From NCBI RefSeq assembly GCF_001545155.1, contig NZ_CP014226.1:1038038-1102037 (forward strand): a DNA stretch of 64,000 nucleotides. The letters are read 5' to 3'. Positions 47,818 through 57,422 of this stretch are shown here, one piece after another. Within the stretch, counting starts at the first letter, position 1. The number at the start of each line of letters is the position of its first letter. Below the pieces are notes generated by a model that did not search any database, was not told the DNA's origin, and saw only the letters and a program-made list of their open reading frames with translations. The translations under genes were made by a program, and so were the position numbers. The DNA is from Halomonas chromatireducens (GTDB taxonomy: Bacteria > Pseudomonadota > Gammaproteobacteria > Pseudomonadales > Halomonadaceae).

Positions 47818-48492
47818 ATGCAGCAAGACACCTCATTGCGCCGACGGTGGCGCCTGGTAGCCGTCGGTGCAAGCCTGCTCATGGCAGGTTATCTGTGGAT
47901 ATGGCACTCGCCCGATCTCATCGCCATCAAGCACTGGGCCGAAGAGGCGTCTCACCATCCGCTGACGATCATCAGCGTCATCGCGATCATGGCCATAACC
48001 CTGGCCTTTGGCTTGCCTGGCAGCATCGGGCTATGGCTGATCGCGCCTTTCTACCCGCCGCAAGTCGCCACTCCCATGCTGATCGTCGGTAGCGTCGGCG
48101 GTGCGCTGGGGGCCTATCATCTGGCAGCCAGGGTTGGTGATCGCTGGAATCCCAAGGGATTGACTCGCAAGATCATGCGGATGCTGGAGAAGCGCAGCGA
48201 CTTCCTCACCCAGTGCGCCCTGCGTGTCCTGCCGGGTTTCCCCCACTCGGTAATCAACTTCGCCGCCGGGCTGCGTCGCCTGCCGCTGCGCACCTTCGTG
48301 GTCGCTGCCGTGGTGGGGCTCGGTATCAAGTGGGCGGTCTATGCCAGTGCCATTCACAGTACGCTGGAGGCCGTGGGGAAGGGGGAGAATGCCATCAGTG
48401 CAGATATCGTGCTGCCGCTGGTGGCATTGGCCCTGCTTCTACTGGCCGGGGCCTGGATGCGGCGCAGGGTGGAAGAGGGGCGGGGGGTGTAG
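47818..48492 (+). CDS. VTT-domain (TVP38/TMEM64, DedA-like) membrane protein
   Basis: A 224-residue inner-membrane protein with about five hydrophobic segments and the VTT-type core: AITLAFGLPGSIGLWLIAPF, GGALGAYHLAARVGDRW and LRVLPGFPHSVINFAAGLRR. The group includes lipid scramblase- or transporter-like proteins; the substrate is unknown. The ATG at 47818 is chosen because the hydrophobic core starts shortly after. Confidence 0.78.
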   Translation: MQQDTSLRRRWRLVAVGASLLMAGYLWIWHSPDLIAIKHWAEEASHHPLTIISVIAIMAITLAFGLPGSIGLWLIAPFYPPQVATPMLIVGSVGGALGAYHLAARVGDRWNPKGLTRKIMRMLEKRSDFLTQCALRVLPGFPHSVINFAAGLRRLPLRTFVVAAVVGLGIKWAVYASAIHSTLEAVGKGENAISADIVLPLVALALLLLAGAWMRRRVEEGRGV

Positions 48493-48509
48493 TCCGATTG
48501 GTTGCCAGG

Positions 48510-50069
48510 TTAGTTGCGATCCGATTCTTCGTAATGCGCCACGCCGTCGCGCCCGTCATGCTTGACGCCATACATGGCCTTGTCCGCGGCATCGACCATG
48601 GCACTGACGGTATCGAAATCGGCATCTTCCAATGAGGCGATACCGATGGATGCGGTCACATGCAGGGGGTCGCCCGCGGTCTGGGCGAGGGGCTGGGAAG
48701 CCAGATAGTGGCGGATCCGGGCGCCCAATCGGCTGGCCTGGTCGCGGCGGGTGTTTGGCATGATCACCAGGAACTCTTCACCGCCATAGCGGCCGGCGAT
48801 ATCATCTTCCCGTACCATATTCTCCAGTGCGGCGGCGAAGCGAATCAGCACTTCGTCACCGAAGCGGTGGCCATAGAGGTCATTGATGCGCTTGAAATGG
48901 TCCAGGTCGATGAACATGACCGACAGCGGTCGATTTCCTATCTGCGCATTGTCGAAGTGCTGCACCAGCAGCTTTTCCAGCCATGGGCGGTTGGCCAGCC
49001 GGGTCAGGTGATCCATGCGGTGCTGTTCGTCGAGCGCATCATGGCGGGCCAGCAAGGATTCAAGCTCATGGCGCTGTTCGGCTAGACGCTGGTTGAGCAG
49101 CAGGTTCTGTTCGAAGAGCAGTTCCTTGGCTTCGGCCAGGAGTGTCGTGCTGTTGATGTCGGGGGGACAGGTGATTTCGAATAGCTTGGCCAGGGTAGGC
49201 AGGCGTTGTTGTAGGTCCTCCAGCACGGATACCAGCATGGCGATATCCAGCGACTCGAGCATTGCCAGTTGATGCAGCAGGTCACTGAAGGCCGCTGCCG
49301 GTGCATGGGCTAGCCAGCCATCGGCGATGCGACAGGAAAGGCGCAGGCAGAGACGCTTCGGATTTCCATCTTCCAGGGGGCCATGACTCTCCGCGATACT
49401 TTCGGCCATGGCGGCGGGTACGCCCCAGCTGAGGGCAAGCCAGGCGCCCACCAGCGAGTGATCGCAGCCATAGAGCCGATGTTCGGTCTCGCGCAGCTTG
49501 TCGTGATTACGCAGGCTGGGCACCTGCTGGGAGTAGCGTTCAGCGTCGACGGCTTCGAATGCCAGTATACCGATGTCCTGGATCAGCGCCGTGGTAAACA
49601 GCTGGCCAGCCTCTTCAGGACAGAGCTGCTCGGCAAGCTGTTGGGCGGCCAGAGCGGCGATGATCGAGCGTTGCCACAGATAGTCGTATTCCAGGATATC
49701 ACTCGCGCCGGGCCGTGGAAGGCCGAAGCTCATTGCCGCGGCCAGAGTGGCATCCAGGCCGAGGCGCGAGACGGCGTCGTGACAGGTAACGACTCGATTG
49801 CCGCTGCGAGAGAAGTAGGCGCTATTGGCCATGGACAGCAGGCGCAGAGTTAGTGCAGGGTCCTGCTGGATTGCCGTGGCAAAGTCGTCAAGCCGGGGCT
49901 CCGGTGCGCGGGCCAGACCGATGACTCGTGCAGCCGCCGCAGGCAGGCTCGGCAGCGTGCGACAGTCGCCCAGGCGCAGGCGTAACGTATCGGGGAGCGG
50001 AGAGAGCTCAGGAGTTGTCAGGCCAATAGCTCCATCGGAATCAGCGGTCGACATCCTATCGCTTGGCAT
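48510..50069 (-). CDS. HDOD-GGDEF diguanylate cyclase
   Basis: A 519-residue signalling protein. Residues 30-240 are an HDOD domain (LPSLPAAAARVIGLARAPEP; ALTLRLLSMANSAYFSRSGN). A coiled linker follows (about 300-345), then a GGDEF domain with GRYGGEEFLVIMPN. The GGEEF site indicates active cyclic-di-GMP synthesis, and the inhibitory I-site RxxD (REDD) lies exactly five residues before it, so product feedback is likely. No receptor domain or membrane segment is seen; HDOD may receive the signal. Confidence 0.88.
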   Translation of the reverse strand: MPSDRMSTADSDGAIGLTTPELSPLPDTLRLRLGDCRTLPSLPAAAARVIGLARAPEPRLDDFATAIQQDPALTLRLLSMANSAYFSRSGNRVVTCHDAVSRLGLDATLAAAMSFGLPRPGASDILEYDYLWQRSIIAALAAQQLAEQLCPEEAGQLFTTALIQDIGILAFEAVDAERYSQQVPSLRNHDKLRETEHRLYGCDHSLVGAWLALSWGVPAAMAESIAESHGPLEDGNPKRLCLRLSCRIADGWLAHAPAAAFSDLLHQLAMLESLDIAMLVSVLEDLQQRLPTLAKLFEITCPPDINSTTLLAEAKELLFEQNLLLNQRLAEQRHELESLLARHDALDEQHRMDHLTRLANRPWLEKLLVQHFDNAQIGNRPLSVMFIDLDHFKRINDLYGHRFGDEVLIRFAAALENMVREDDIAGRYGGEEFLVIMPNTRRDQASRLGARIRHYLASQPLAQTAGDPLHVTASIGIASLEDADFDTVSAMVDAADKAMYGVKHDGRDGVAHYEESDRN

Positions 50070-50138
50070 GGTAACTCCTGATTTAAACAGTTGTTTGTTG
50101 TTTTCGCTAAGTTACCATAATCGAATGATCAATCAATT

Positions 50139-50179
50139 TACTTTTTGCGCAGCGACGTGATCTGCATACTTTTTGCGCA
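50139..50179. repeat. Direct repeats upstream of the HDOD-GGDEF gene
   Basis: TACTTTTTGCGCA occurs identically at 50139-50151 and 50167-50179, 28 bp apart, in the AT-rich interval between the DUF2789 stop and the cyclase start. They may be regulator-binding sites of the cyclase promoter. Confidence 0.4.
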
Positions 50180-50208
50180 ATACCATGTCTGCAGCCCCAT
50201 TCTTCCAG

Positions 50209-50445
50209 CTATGTCTTCCGCAACGATGCGTCCAGGTGGTCGACCACCTCGGCCCAATCGGCGTCCTCCTCCAGCGCATCAAAAATGAAGGCGGACTGGG
50301 ATTCGCTCCAGAAGGGGGCTTCGTGCAGTTGCATGGTCTCCGGGAGGGGGGCGTGATGCTCGATGAAGCTCCTGATGGAGGCTTCGTCGGCAGGCAAGCC
50401 CAGCTGCTCGAAGAGCTCGGTAAAGTGATGAACAGGTTTTTCCAT
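50209..50445 (-). CDS. DUF2789 family protein
   Basis: A 78-residue protein with the DUF2789 pattern: FTELFEQLGLPADEASIRSF, EAPFWSESQSAFIFDALEED and WAEVVDHLDASLR. No function is known. It lies on the same strand as the asparaginase gene upstream and the cyclase gene downstream. Confidence 0.78.
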   Translation of the reverse strand: MEKPVHHFTELFEQLGLPADEASIRSFIEHHAPLPETMQLHEAPFWSESQSAFIFDALEEDADWAEVVDHLDASLRKT

Positions 50446-50549
50446 GGTATGTCACCCCTAAAGTAAGCGTAGAGTACCAAAACAGTCGTCGGATTGTGCC
50501 CCGCTCGGGCGGTACACTTCAACGCTGGGAGGCTGATATTGGCGTTTAA

Positions 50550-51602
50550 TCAACGCTCGCCAACCAGTGATGTAAGAAAACGACGTCTGCGCTCGCTCTC
50601 GCCGATGGGCTGGGCCAGCAGGTGGACCAGCTTGGTATAGGCGGCTTCCGGTGTCATGCCGTCCCCCGAGAGTATACCAGCCTCGGCCAGCCCCTGGCCG
50701 GCGGCGTATTGGCCGATGGCAACGCTGCCTTGGGAACACTGGCTGATTGCTGCCAATAGCTTGCCTTCACCAGTGGCCTTGGCCAGCACCCCCAGCAGCG
50801 ACGGGTCCTCCGGCGCATTACCACCGCCCCAGACCTCCAGCAGCGCCCCTTGTACCCGGTTGTCCTCCAGCCAGGCCGCTAACTGCCAGGCCTGGATGCC
50901 GGGCCACAGGGCGATGCGAGCCACACCGCCGGCCGCCAGCGGGGCATAGTCGGGAAGCTCGAAACGGGGAGCACCACGCTGCTGTGCTTCCAATCCACGG
51001 GTTGGGTAGAGCACCGTATCATTGCCGACGCGCTCCCCGAGCAGAGGATAGTTGGGGCTGGCAAAGGCATCGGCGGCTTCGCTATGCAGCTTGCATGCAC
51101 AGACTCCGCGAAACAGCTTGTCGGCGAAGGCCACGGCGACCTCCTGCAGGCGCGGCTCGGTGGCGAAGCGAAGTGCCAGCTCCACGTTGGCCAGGGCATC
51201 GCTGTCTGGCGCCTCGAGAGGGAGCATCGCCCCGGTCACGATTACAGGGCGGTCCAGCCCCTGGAGCTGATAGGCAAGACTGGCCGCAGTCCATGCCAAG
51301 GTGTCGGTGCCGTGGAGCACCACCACGCCGGCGTAGTCCGGCAAGTCCTTGGCAATGGTATGGGCGAGGCGCTGCCAGTCGATGGCAGTGGCAGCGCTGG
51401 AATCGATGGGCTTCTCTGTTTCCTTGACCACGAATGCCGGCAGGCGCGCCTGCCGCGTCGGGGGCAGGGTGGCAAGGGCACTGTGTAGCCGAGCGTTCAT
51501 ATTACCGCCGACGGCCAGGCCACGGGGGGAGGCTACCATGCCCATGGTGCCGCCAACGTAGAGAACCAGTACGGGGCGATCGACGGAGAAGGGCGCGGTC
51601 AT
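50550..51602 (-). CDS. L-asparaginase (type I, cytoplasmic)
   Basis: A 350-residue enzyme that hydrolyses asparagine to aspartate and ammonia. The first active-site motif is VLVLYVGGTMGMVA (usually GGTIGM) and the second VVLHGTDTLAWTAASLAYQL; both nucleophilic threonines are present. There is no signal peptide, which fits the cytoplasmic AnsA type. Confidence 0.85.
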   Translation of the reverse strand: MTAPFSVDRPVLVLYVGGTMGMVASPRGLAVGGNMNARLHSALATLPPTRQARLPAFVVKETEKPIDSSAATAIDWQRLAHTIAKDLPDYAGVVVLHGTDTLAWTAASLAYQLQGLDRPVIVTGAMLPLEAPDSDALANVELALRFATEPRLQEVAVAFADKLFRGVCACKLHSEAADAFASPNYPLLGERVGNDTVLYPTRGLEAQQRGAPRFELPDYAPLAAGGVARIALWPGIQAWQLAAWLEDNRVQGALLEVWGGGNAPEDPSLLGVLAKATGEGKLLAAISQCSQGSVAIGQYAAGQGLAEAGILSGDGMTPEAAYTKLVHLLAQPIGESERRRRFLTSLVGER

Positions 51603-51666
51603 GTCGGCTCCTGGCAGTCACGGTGGCGAAGTGGAAGCCGCATGATAGCGCTATTGCAACACGGTC

Positions 51667-52887
51667 TCACTCCCCGGTGCTGACTCGCACGCCATCGGCG
51701 ACCTGTTCACCGGGGTGATTGATGACCGACTCACCTTCCGCTAGCCCCGCCAGTACTTGCGTGATCATTCCCTGGCGGCGGCCGATCTCAAGGTGTCGAC
51801 GCACAGCACGCCCCTCCTCGATGACAAAGACGGCCCATTCCCCCTGGTGCCGGAACAGTGCGCCAGTGGGAATCTGCAGGACATCATCGTCATGCCAGAT
51901 CAGGAACTCGGCATCGATACGGAACCCCTTTCCCAGGCCCAGGGCGGCTGGATCGACACTATCGCTGAACGCGACGATAACCGGCACGCGCTGCTCGTCC
52001 ACCCCAAGTGCCGAGATACGGGTAAAGCCCGCCGGCTCGACGCGCCTGACCTCTCCCTGCAAGGGATCTCCCCCCCATCCACTTAGGCGAACCGGCATGT
52101 CTGGACGCAGGCGCACCGCGTCCATGGAGAGCAGGTCCACCTGCACTTCAAGATCAGCTGGCCTCCCCAGCTCGAGAATCGGTTCTCCCGCTGCCACGCT
52201 GCCTTCACAGCATCGGTGGAGTGTCAGGACCTGGCCCGTAACGGGAGCACGTATCGCCAGTTCGGCGGTATCGTTGGCCCCGCCACGCTGGCCGCTGGCA
52301 ATGTCGAGCATGGCCCGTGCCGCCTCGACTTCGAAGCGTGCCACTTCGACGTGGGAGGCGGCAGAGTTCTCCAGGGCCCGCTGACGGTCGCGCTGGTTCT
52401 GGCGGTGCTCCAGCTCGGCGGTGGAAACCAGGTTGCGCTCGTGAAGCTGGCGGTAGCGCTGATACTCCGCCTCGGCGAAGCGGCGGTCGGCACGAGCGGT
52501 TTCCAGGTTGGCCTGGGCCGCCTGCCATCTGGCCTGTGCCGCCTGCAGATTGTCTTCGGCCTGCTGGCGCGAGCGGGCATCCAGTGCCGGCGCCGGACTT
52601 GGCTCCAGGCGAAACAGAATATCGCCTTCCGTCACCATGTCGCCGACCTCCAGGTTGACGCGCTGCAGGTAGCCGACGATGGGTGCCGAGACATTCCAGG
52701 TATCCCGCAGCCGGGTGCGGCCCTCTTCGGTCACCGTTTCGCTGAACGATCCGCGCTGTACCGAGGCGCTGCTGACGCTGATCGGGGCGGGCCACAGCGC
52801 CCAGGTCAGAGCAGCGATGACGGCAAGGACCAGGGCGGTGAACACCAGGCGCTTGATGATTCGTGGCGCGTTCTTGTTGGTCGTCAT
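51667..52887 (-). CDS. HlyD-family periplasmic adaptor
   Basis: A 406-residue membrane-fusion protein with an N-terminal anchor (LVFTALVLAVIAALTWALWP), a biotinyl-lipoyl-like region, a coiled-coil hairpin (about residues 100-175, rich in Gln, Ala, Arg) and a beta-barrel domain. It links an inner-membrane exporter to an outer-membrane channel. It is followed upstream by the FtsX-like permease and ATPase genes, with which it forms an operon. No TolC-like gene is adjacent. Confidence 0.85.
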   Translation of the reverse strand: MTTNKNAPRIIKRLVFTALVLAVIAALTWALWPAPISVSSASVQRGSFSETVTEEGRTRLRDTWNVSAPIVGYLQRVNLEVGDMVTEGDILFRLEPSPAPALDARSRQQAEDNLQAAQARWQAAQANLETARADRRFAEAEYQRYRQLHERNLVSTAELEHRQNQRDRQRALENSAASHVEVARFEVEAARAMLDIASGQRGGANDTAELAIRAPVTGQVLTLHRCCEGSVAAGEPILELGRPADLEVQVDLLSMDAVRLRPDMPVRLSGWGGDPLQGEVRRVEPAGFTRISALGVDEQRVPVIVAFSDSVDPAALGLGKGFRIDAEFLIWHDDDVLQIPTGALFRHQGEWAVFVIEEGRAVRRHLEIGRRQGMITQVLAGLAEGESVINHPGEQVADGVRVSTGE

Positions 52888-52900
52888 TGTCTTTCCTTGT

Positions 52901-55270
52901 CTACTCCACGGCTTTCAGGGCAGTGACCATGTCCAGGCGCCCCAGGCGCCGCATCACCAGTACTGCAACCACCGCCGAGGCGGCAATCACGCCGGTGGCG
53001 GCGAAGCCGAATGCATGAGGGGTCAGAACCATGGGTACCCGGAACAGGTCGTTGGTGAAGGCCTGGTTGAGCAGCGCACTGAAGCCGGTGCCGAATAGCC
53101 AGCCCAACGGTATCGCCAGTGCCGTGATCAGGGCGATCTCGCCGAGCAGTATCCGCGCGACCTCGGATCGGCTGTAGCCCAGAACCCGAAGCGTGGCGAG
53201 CTCTCTTGCCCGTTCGGCGAAGGCGATGCGAGCATTGTTGTAGACCACGCCGAAGGCGATGGACGCGGCCAGGGCCACGAAGACCAGGGCGATCATGAGG
53301 ATGGTCTCGTCCATATAGTCCCGAATGCCTCGTTCGGCCACCGCCAGCTGGCCGATTCCGGCCACGGCAGGCATGCGATTCAGCGCCTCGTTCAGCGCAT
53401 CTTGTCGGTCGCCGTCGACCAGCAGCCAGGCACCGCTGATGGCCGGTCCCTCACCGAGCAGCGCATTGAGGGTATCCCGTTGCAGGTAGGCGCCGACGCC
53501 GATGGGTTCGTCCACCAGCGCCGTCAGCGTCAGCTGGAGATGCTGGCGCCTGCCCTCCATCACCGCCACCTGTAGCGTGTCGCCCACCTCTGCCTGGAGG
53601 TGGTCGGCCAGAAAGCGGGTCAGCATCACGCCTTGGGCGGGGAGCCGTTGGGAGCGTTCCTGGTCGTCCAGCACCTGACGCAGGCTGGGCTGTTCGTCCA
53701 TTCCCAGCAGGCTGGTGCGGTACTCCCGGTGTCCATGACTGAGGGTCACGGGAACCCGGCGCCAGCCTTCCACGGCAAGAACGCCGGGCAGATGACGCAG
53801 CTCGCCCAATGCTCGGGCGGGTGTCACCTCGCCGAAGGTCAGCTCGATGTCCATGCGCATCACCTGGCGGTATTGCAGGTCGAGCATCTTCTCTACGGCG
53901 CTGAGCTGGTACGCTCCCATCATCAGCAGGCCTGCTGACAGGGCGATGCCGGTCACCGAGAGTGCCGCCTTGGTGGGGTGGCGCAGCAGGTGGCGCAGTA
54001 TGATTCGCGACTCGTTGCCCAGCGCCCGGCCCAGCGGCGAGCGCTCCAGCCAGGTGCGGCGAAACCGCTGCGGGGCCGGGGGGCGCATGGCCTCCGCCGG
54101 CGGCTCCCGGACGGCCCGCCACACGGCGTGCCAGGTGCCGGTCAGGGCTGCCAGCCCGGCAACGGCCAGCGCCAGGGCCATGGACCAGGGAGGCACACGG
54201 AAATGCATTTCGGGGAAGCGGAAATAGTCGCTGTAGATGCCGGCCAGCCCACGTGCCGACCAGGCCCCCAGCAGTACCCCCGCGGCCCAGCCGAGCAGCA
54301 CGATGGCAGCGGCAAGCCAGCCATAGTGCCGGGCCAGTTCGCCGTTGCGATAGCCGAAGGCCTTGAGCATGGCCAGGGGTTCGCGCTGGGTCTGGATGAT
54401 ACGACCCATCACCACATTGAGCAGGAAGGCTGAAACGGCGAGAAAGATAGTGGGCAGTATCGTCGCCTGAGCGCGCTGCTGAGCCAGCTCCTCCTCGAGG
54501 AAACGATGCGACTGCTGGTCATGGCGGGTCTGGGTGCCGGTTCCGCCGTAGCGGGCCAGGATAAGGTCGAGTTCGTCGATCAGGGTGTCGGCGTCGGCGC
54601 CGGCCTGCAGCGTAACCAGCAGCTGGTTGAAGGCGCCCTCCATGCCGAAGGCGCTTGCCAGGGCGCGCTGGTTCATCCAGAGCGTGGCATAGCGATGATA
54701 ATCCGGCAGCATGTCGGTGGGGGCGGCCTGGTAGATGACCTCCGGGCTGCGTGCGATGCCGCTCAACAGCAGGCGTGTCTCGCGGCCGTCGATGATCGCT
54801 TCGAGGGTGTCGCCGGGGACAAGCCCATGCGCCTCGGCAAAGGCGTCACTGACCACGGCCTGGTCGCTGCGTCCCACCTCCGGTAGGCTGCCGGCGAGTA
54901 GATGCAGACGGTTGAGGTTGGGTTGGCGGCCATCGGGCAGCGAGAGCATCACGCCGCGCACCGGGTCGTCGAATCCGGTCACGGCCAGGCGCACCGGGGC
55001 ACGTACCCGGGGCTCCATGCGGCTCACGCCGTCCAGGGTCTCGAGTCGCTCCACCAGGCCCAGCGGTGCTCGCTTGAGGTCGGCAAAGAGGTCGGCGTAG
55101 TGATGGCTGGCGTAGAAGCGGTCGCGGGAGCTTGTCAGGGCTTCCAGAACGGTCAACGACATCACCAATGTCATCACGCCGCTGGCGATGACCACAGCAA
55201 TGGCAAGCGCCTGGCCCTTGAGCCGAAGCAGGTCGCGTAGCAGCTTCCAGTGGAGGGTGGTGAACTTCAT
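52901..55270 (-). CDS. ABC transporter permease with two FtsX domains
   Basis: A 789-residue inner-membrane protein: N-terminal transmembrane helix (LKGQALAIAVVIASGVMTLV), a large periplasmic domain, three central helices, a second periplasmic domain, and three C-terminal helices. FtsX signatures are AMLKAFGYRNGELARHYGW in the first half and LATLRVLGYSRSEVARILLG in the second. It is a MacB/LolCE-like mechanotransmission exporter whose ATPase is separate. The ATG at 55270 is preferred over an upstream codon. Confidence 0.85.
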   Translation of the reverse strand: MKFTTLHWKLLRDLLRLKGQALAIAVVIASGVMTLVMSLTVLEALTSSRDRFYASHHYADLFADLKRAPLGLVERLETLDGVSRMEPRVRAPVRLAVTGFDDPVRGVMLSLPDGRQPNLNRLHLLAGSLPEVGRSDQAVVSDAFAEAHGLVPGDTLEAIIDGRETRLLLSGIARSPEVIYQAAPTDMLPDYHRYATLWMNQRALASAFGMEGAFNQLLVTLQAGADADTLIDELDLILARYGGTGTQTRHDQQSHRFLEEELAQQRAQATILPTIFLAVSAFLLNVVMGRIIQTQREPLAMLKAFGYRNGELARHYGWLAAAIVLLGWAAGVLLGAWSARGLAGIYSDYFRFPEMHFRVPPWSMALALAVAGLAALTGTWHAVWRAVREPPAEAMRPPAPQRFRRTWLERSPLGRALGNESRIILRHLLRHPTKAALSVTGIALSAGLLMMGAYQLSAVEKMLDLQYRQVMRMDIELTFGEVTPARALGELRHLPGVLAVEGWRRVPVTLSHGHREYRTSLLGMDEQPSLRQVLDDQERSQRLPAQGVMLTRFLADHLQAEVGDTLQVAVMEGRRQHLQLTLTALVDEPIGVGAYLQRDTLNALLGEGPAISGAWLLVDGDRQDALNEALNRMPAVAGIGQLAVAERGIRDYMDETILMIALVFVALAASIAFGVVYNNARIAFAERARELATLRVLGYSRSEVARILLGEIALITALAIPLGWLFGTGFSALLNQAFTNDLFRVPMVLTPHAFGFAATGVIAASAVVAVLVMRRLGRLDMVTALKAVE

Positions 55271-55274
55271 GCTA

Positions 55275-56006
55275 TTACCAGCGAAGCTCGCCCGGCGGCC
55301 TGCGTCCGGCATTGGTGTGTATGTCGCCCACCTGGCCGTCGCGTAGGCGTATCACCCTGTCGGCCATCTCACCGATTACCTCATTGTGGGTGATGATGGC
55401 CAGGGTAGTGCCGGTGGTGCGATTGATCTCCTCTAGAACTTCCAGCACGCGAATCCCGGTGCGAAAGTCGAGCGCGCCAGTGGGCTCGTCGCAGAGCAGC
55501 ACTTCCGGACGCTTTGCAATCGCCCTGGCGATGGCGACGCGCTGCTGCTCGCCGCCGGAGAGCTGGGAGGGAAAGTGGTCCAGCCGTGCCTCCAGCCCTA
55601 CCATGGCGAGTGCCTCTTCCGGTGTCATGGGATCGCGGCTGATGTCGGTGACGATGGCCACGTTCTCGCGGGCCGTCAGGCTCGATATCAAGTTATAGAA
55701 TTGGAACACGAAGCCGACATGATGGCGGCGGTACTCGGTAAGTGTCCGTTGACTGGCATGGGCCAGGTCGTGGGGTTGCCTGTTGCGGTCGATATAGCTA
55801 AGGCTGCCTTCGCTCGGGCTGTCCAGGCCACCCATGATATTGAGCAGGGTCGATTTGCCCGAACCGGAAGCACCCAGCATTACCACTAGCTCCCCGGCAT
55901 GGAGCTCGAGATCGACGCCGCGCAGCGCCTGGATGGTCACGTCGCCCATGCGGTAGAAGCGCTTGAGTCCGTGGGTCTGGAAGACCGGCTGTGGCTGGTC
56001 GTGCAT
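55275..56006 (-). CDS. ABC exporter ATP-binding protein (MacB/LolD-like)
   Basis: A 243-residue ATPase with Walker [10 protein letters not shown], signature [20 protein letters not shown] and Walker [12 protein letters not shown], typical of the MacB/LolD/FtsE group. The ATG at 56006 ([20 protein letters not shown]) is taken as start; an ATG at 56039 is an in-frame alternative. It overlaps no other gene and heads the ATPase-permease-adaptor operon, which would export a small molecule or peptide. Confidence 0.82.
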   Translation of the reverse strand: MHDQPQPVFQTHGLKRFYRMGDVTIQALRGVDLELHAGELVVMLGASGSGKSTLLNIMGGLDSPSEGSLSYIDRNRQPHDLAHASQRTLTEYRRHHVGFVFQFYNLISSLTARENVAIVTDISRDPMTPEEALAMVGLEARLDHFPSQLSGGEQQRVAIARAIAKRPEVLLCDEPTGALDFRTGIRVLEVLEEINRTTGTTLAIITHNEVIGEMADRVIRLRDGQVGDIHTNAGRRPPGELRW

Positions 56007-56144
56007 CGCTTGCCTGTTGTGTTCGGGGGCTATGGGCATTATGCATGGTGCGTGCAGGGCAGGGTATGAGAATAGAGACCGGAAAACGGTAAGCCGCATC
56101 GCTTTTGATAAGGATCAAGGAATGTCAGAAGGGAGAGTGAGGGA

Positions 56145-57032
56145 ATGAAACGGCCCTTGTCGCACTGGGTGCTCCTGGTGACGCTGGCCGTACTCTGGGG
56201 CAGCTCTTTCGCGCTGACCCGTATTGCCGTGGCGGAGCTGACGCCGGCCATGGTGGTGGCAGGGCGCAACATGGTGGCAGCCCTGGGGCTATTGATGCTG
56301 GTGGTGATGCTGGGTCGAGCCTGGCCGCGTGGGCGCCGTGTCTGGGCCTTCATGCTGGCCATCGCGGTGATCGGTAACATGGCCCCCTTCCTGCTGATCA
56401 GCTGGGGGCAGCAGCGTATCGATAGTGGGCTGGCCGGTATTCTGATGGCGGTGATGCCCCTGGTGACACTGGTGCTGGCACACTTCCTGGTCGCCGGTGA
56501 AACGCTGACCCGCCAGCGCCTGCTCGGGTTCACCATCGGCTTTGTCGGTATCCTGGCACTGATCGGCCCTGCTGCAATCCGCGAGCTTGGCGGGCACGGC
56601 GAGACCCTCATGGCACAGCTGGCGGTGCTGCTGGCGGCCTGTTGCTATGCCGTCAACGCTATCGTGTCTCGCCACAAGCCGGCCAGCGACGCCTGGTCGA
56701 CCTCGGCGCTGGTGCTGGGCATGGCCTGGCTTTTGACGCTGCCGCTGGCAGTGTCCCCCTACCTGGGCGAAATGCCGCCCGCGCTCTCGCTGTCAGCGGG
56801 GGCGCTCTGGGCGGTGCTGATCCTGGGCATCATCTGCACGGCGATGGGCAGCGTGGTCTTCTTTACGCTGGTGGCCGCGGCGGGGCCGACCTTCCTCTCG
56901 CTGATCAACTACTTGATCCCGCTGTGGGCCGTGGTCATCGGCATCCTCTTCCTGGGCGAGCGGCCGGAGTGGAATCACCTGCTTGCGCTGATACTGATCC
57001 TGGTAGGAGTGGCCATTTCCCAGCGCCGGTAG
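56145..57032 (+). CDS. EamA/DMT family transporter
   Basis: A 295-residue protein with ten predicted helices in two EamA repeats (SHWVLLVTLAVLWGSSFALT near the N-terminus; SLINYLIPLWAVVIGILFLG near the C-terminus). A secondary exporter of unknown metabolite. It is divergent from the ABC ATPase gene. Confidence 0.82.
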   Translation: MKRPLSHWVLLVTLAVLWGSSFALTRIAVAELTPAMVVAGRNMVAALGLLMLVVMLGRAWPRGRRVWAFMLAIAVIGNMAPFLLISWGQQRIDSGLAGILMAVMPLVTLVLAHFLVAGETLTRQRLLGFTIGFVGILALIGPAAIRELGGHGETLMAQLAVLLAACCYAVNAIVSRHKPASDAWSTSALVLGMAWLLTLPLAVSPYLGEMPPALSLSAGALWAVLILGIICTAMGSVVFFTLVAAAGPTFLSLINYLIPLWAVVIGILFLGERPEWNHLLALILILVGVAISQRR

Positions 57033-57046
57033 TCAGGCCGTGGCCG

Positions 57047-57412
57047 CCGCCAAGGCGCCTGGCGGCGCCAGTCGCGATGCGAAGTCGGAGCGCCGAACCG
57101 AGCGCTCCTGCAGCGTTTTTTTCCACCGAACGGTGCCTCGCCGCTGTTGGACTATCTTCAGATCACGACTGGAGGCCGCAGGCCTCCCGGCAGTGTTGCC
57201 GATGTGAGCGATAACTGCTGCCGTTGCAGCCTCCGCCAAGGCGCCTGTCGGCGCCAGTCGCGATGGGGACCAGCGCTCCAACAGTGACTCTTTCCACCGA
57301 CGGTGCCACGCCGTTGTTGGACTATCTTCAGATCACGACTGGAGGCCGAAGGCCTCCCCGGCGGTGTTGACGATGTTGGCCATCACCACAAGCGGTGGCG
57401 GCTTCCGCCAAG
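57047..57412. repeat. Degenerate tandem repeat of about 170-186 bp
   Basis: The 390-bp gap between two carriers holds two long copies and a partial third. CCGCCAAGGCGCCT starts at 57047 and 57233 and, shortened, at 57405; the 34-base core beginning TGTTGGACTATCTTCAG is identical at 57145-57178 and 57315-57348, 170 bp apart. Each copy ends in an inverted GGAGGCC/GGCCTCC motif that could form a hairpin. Open frames across it look spurious. Confidence 0.75.
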
Positions 57413-57422
57413 GCGCGAAAGA

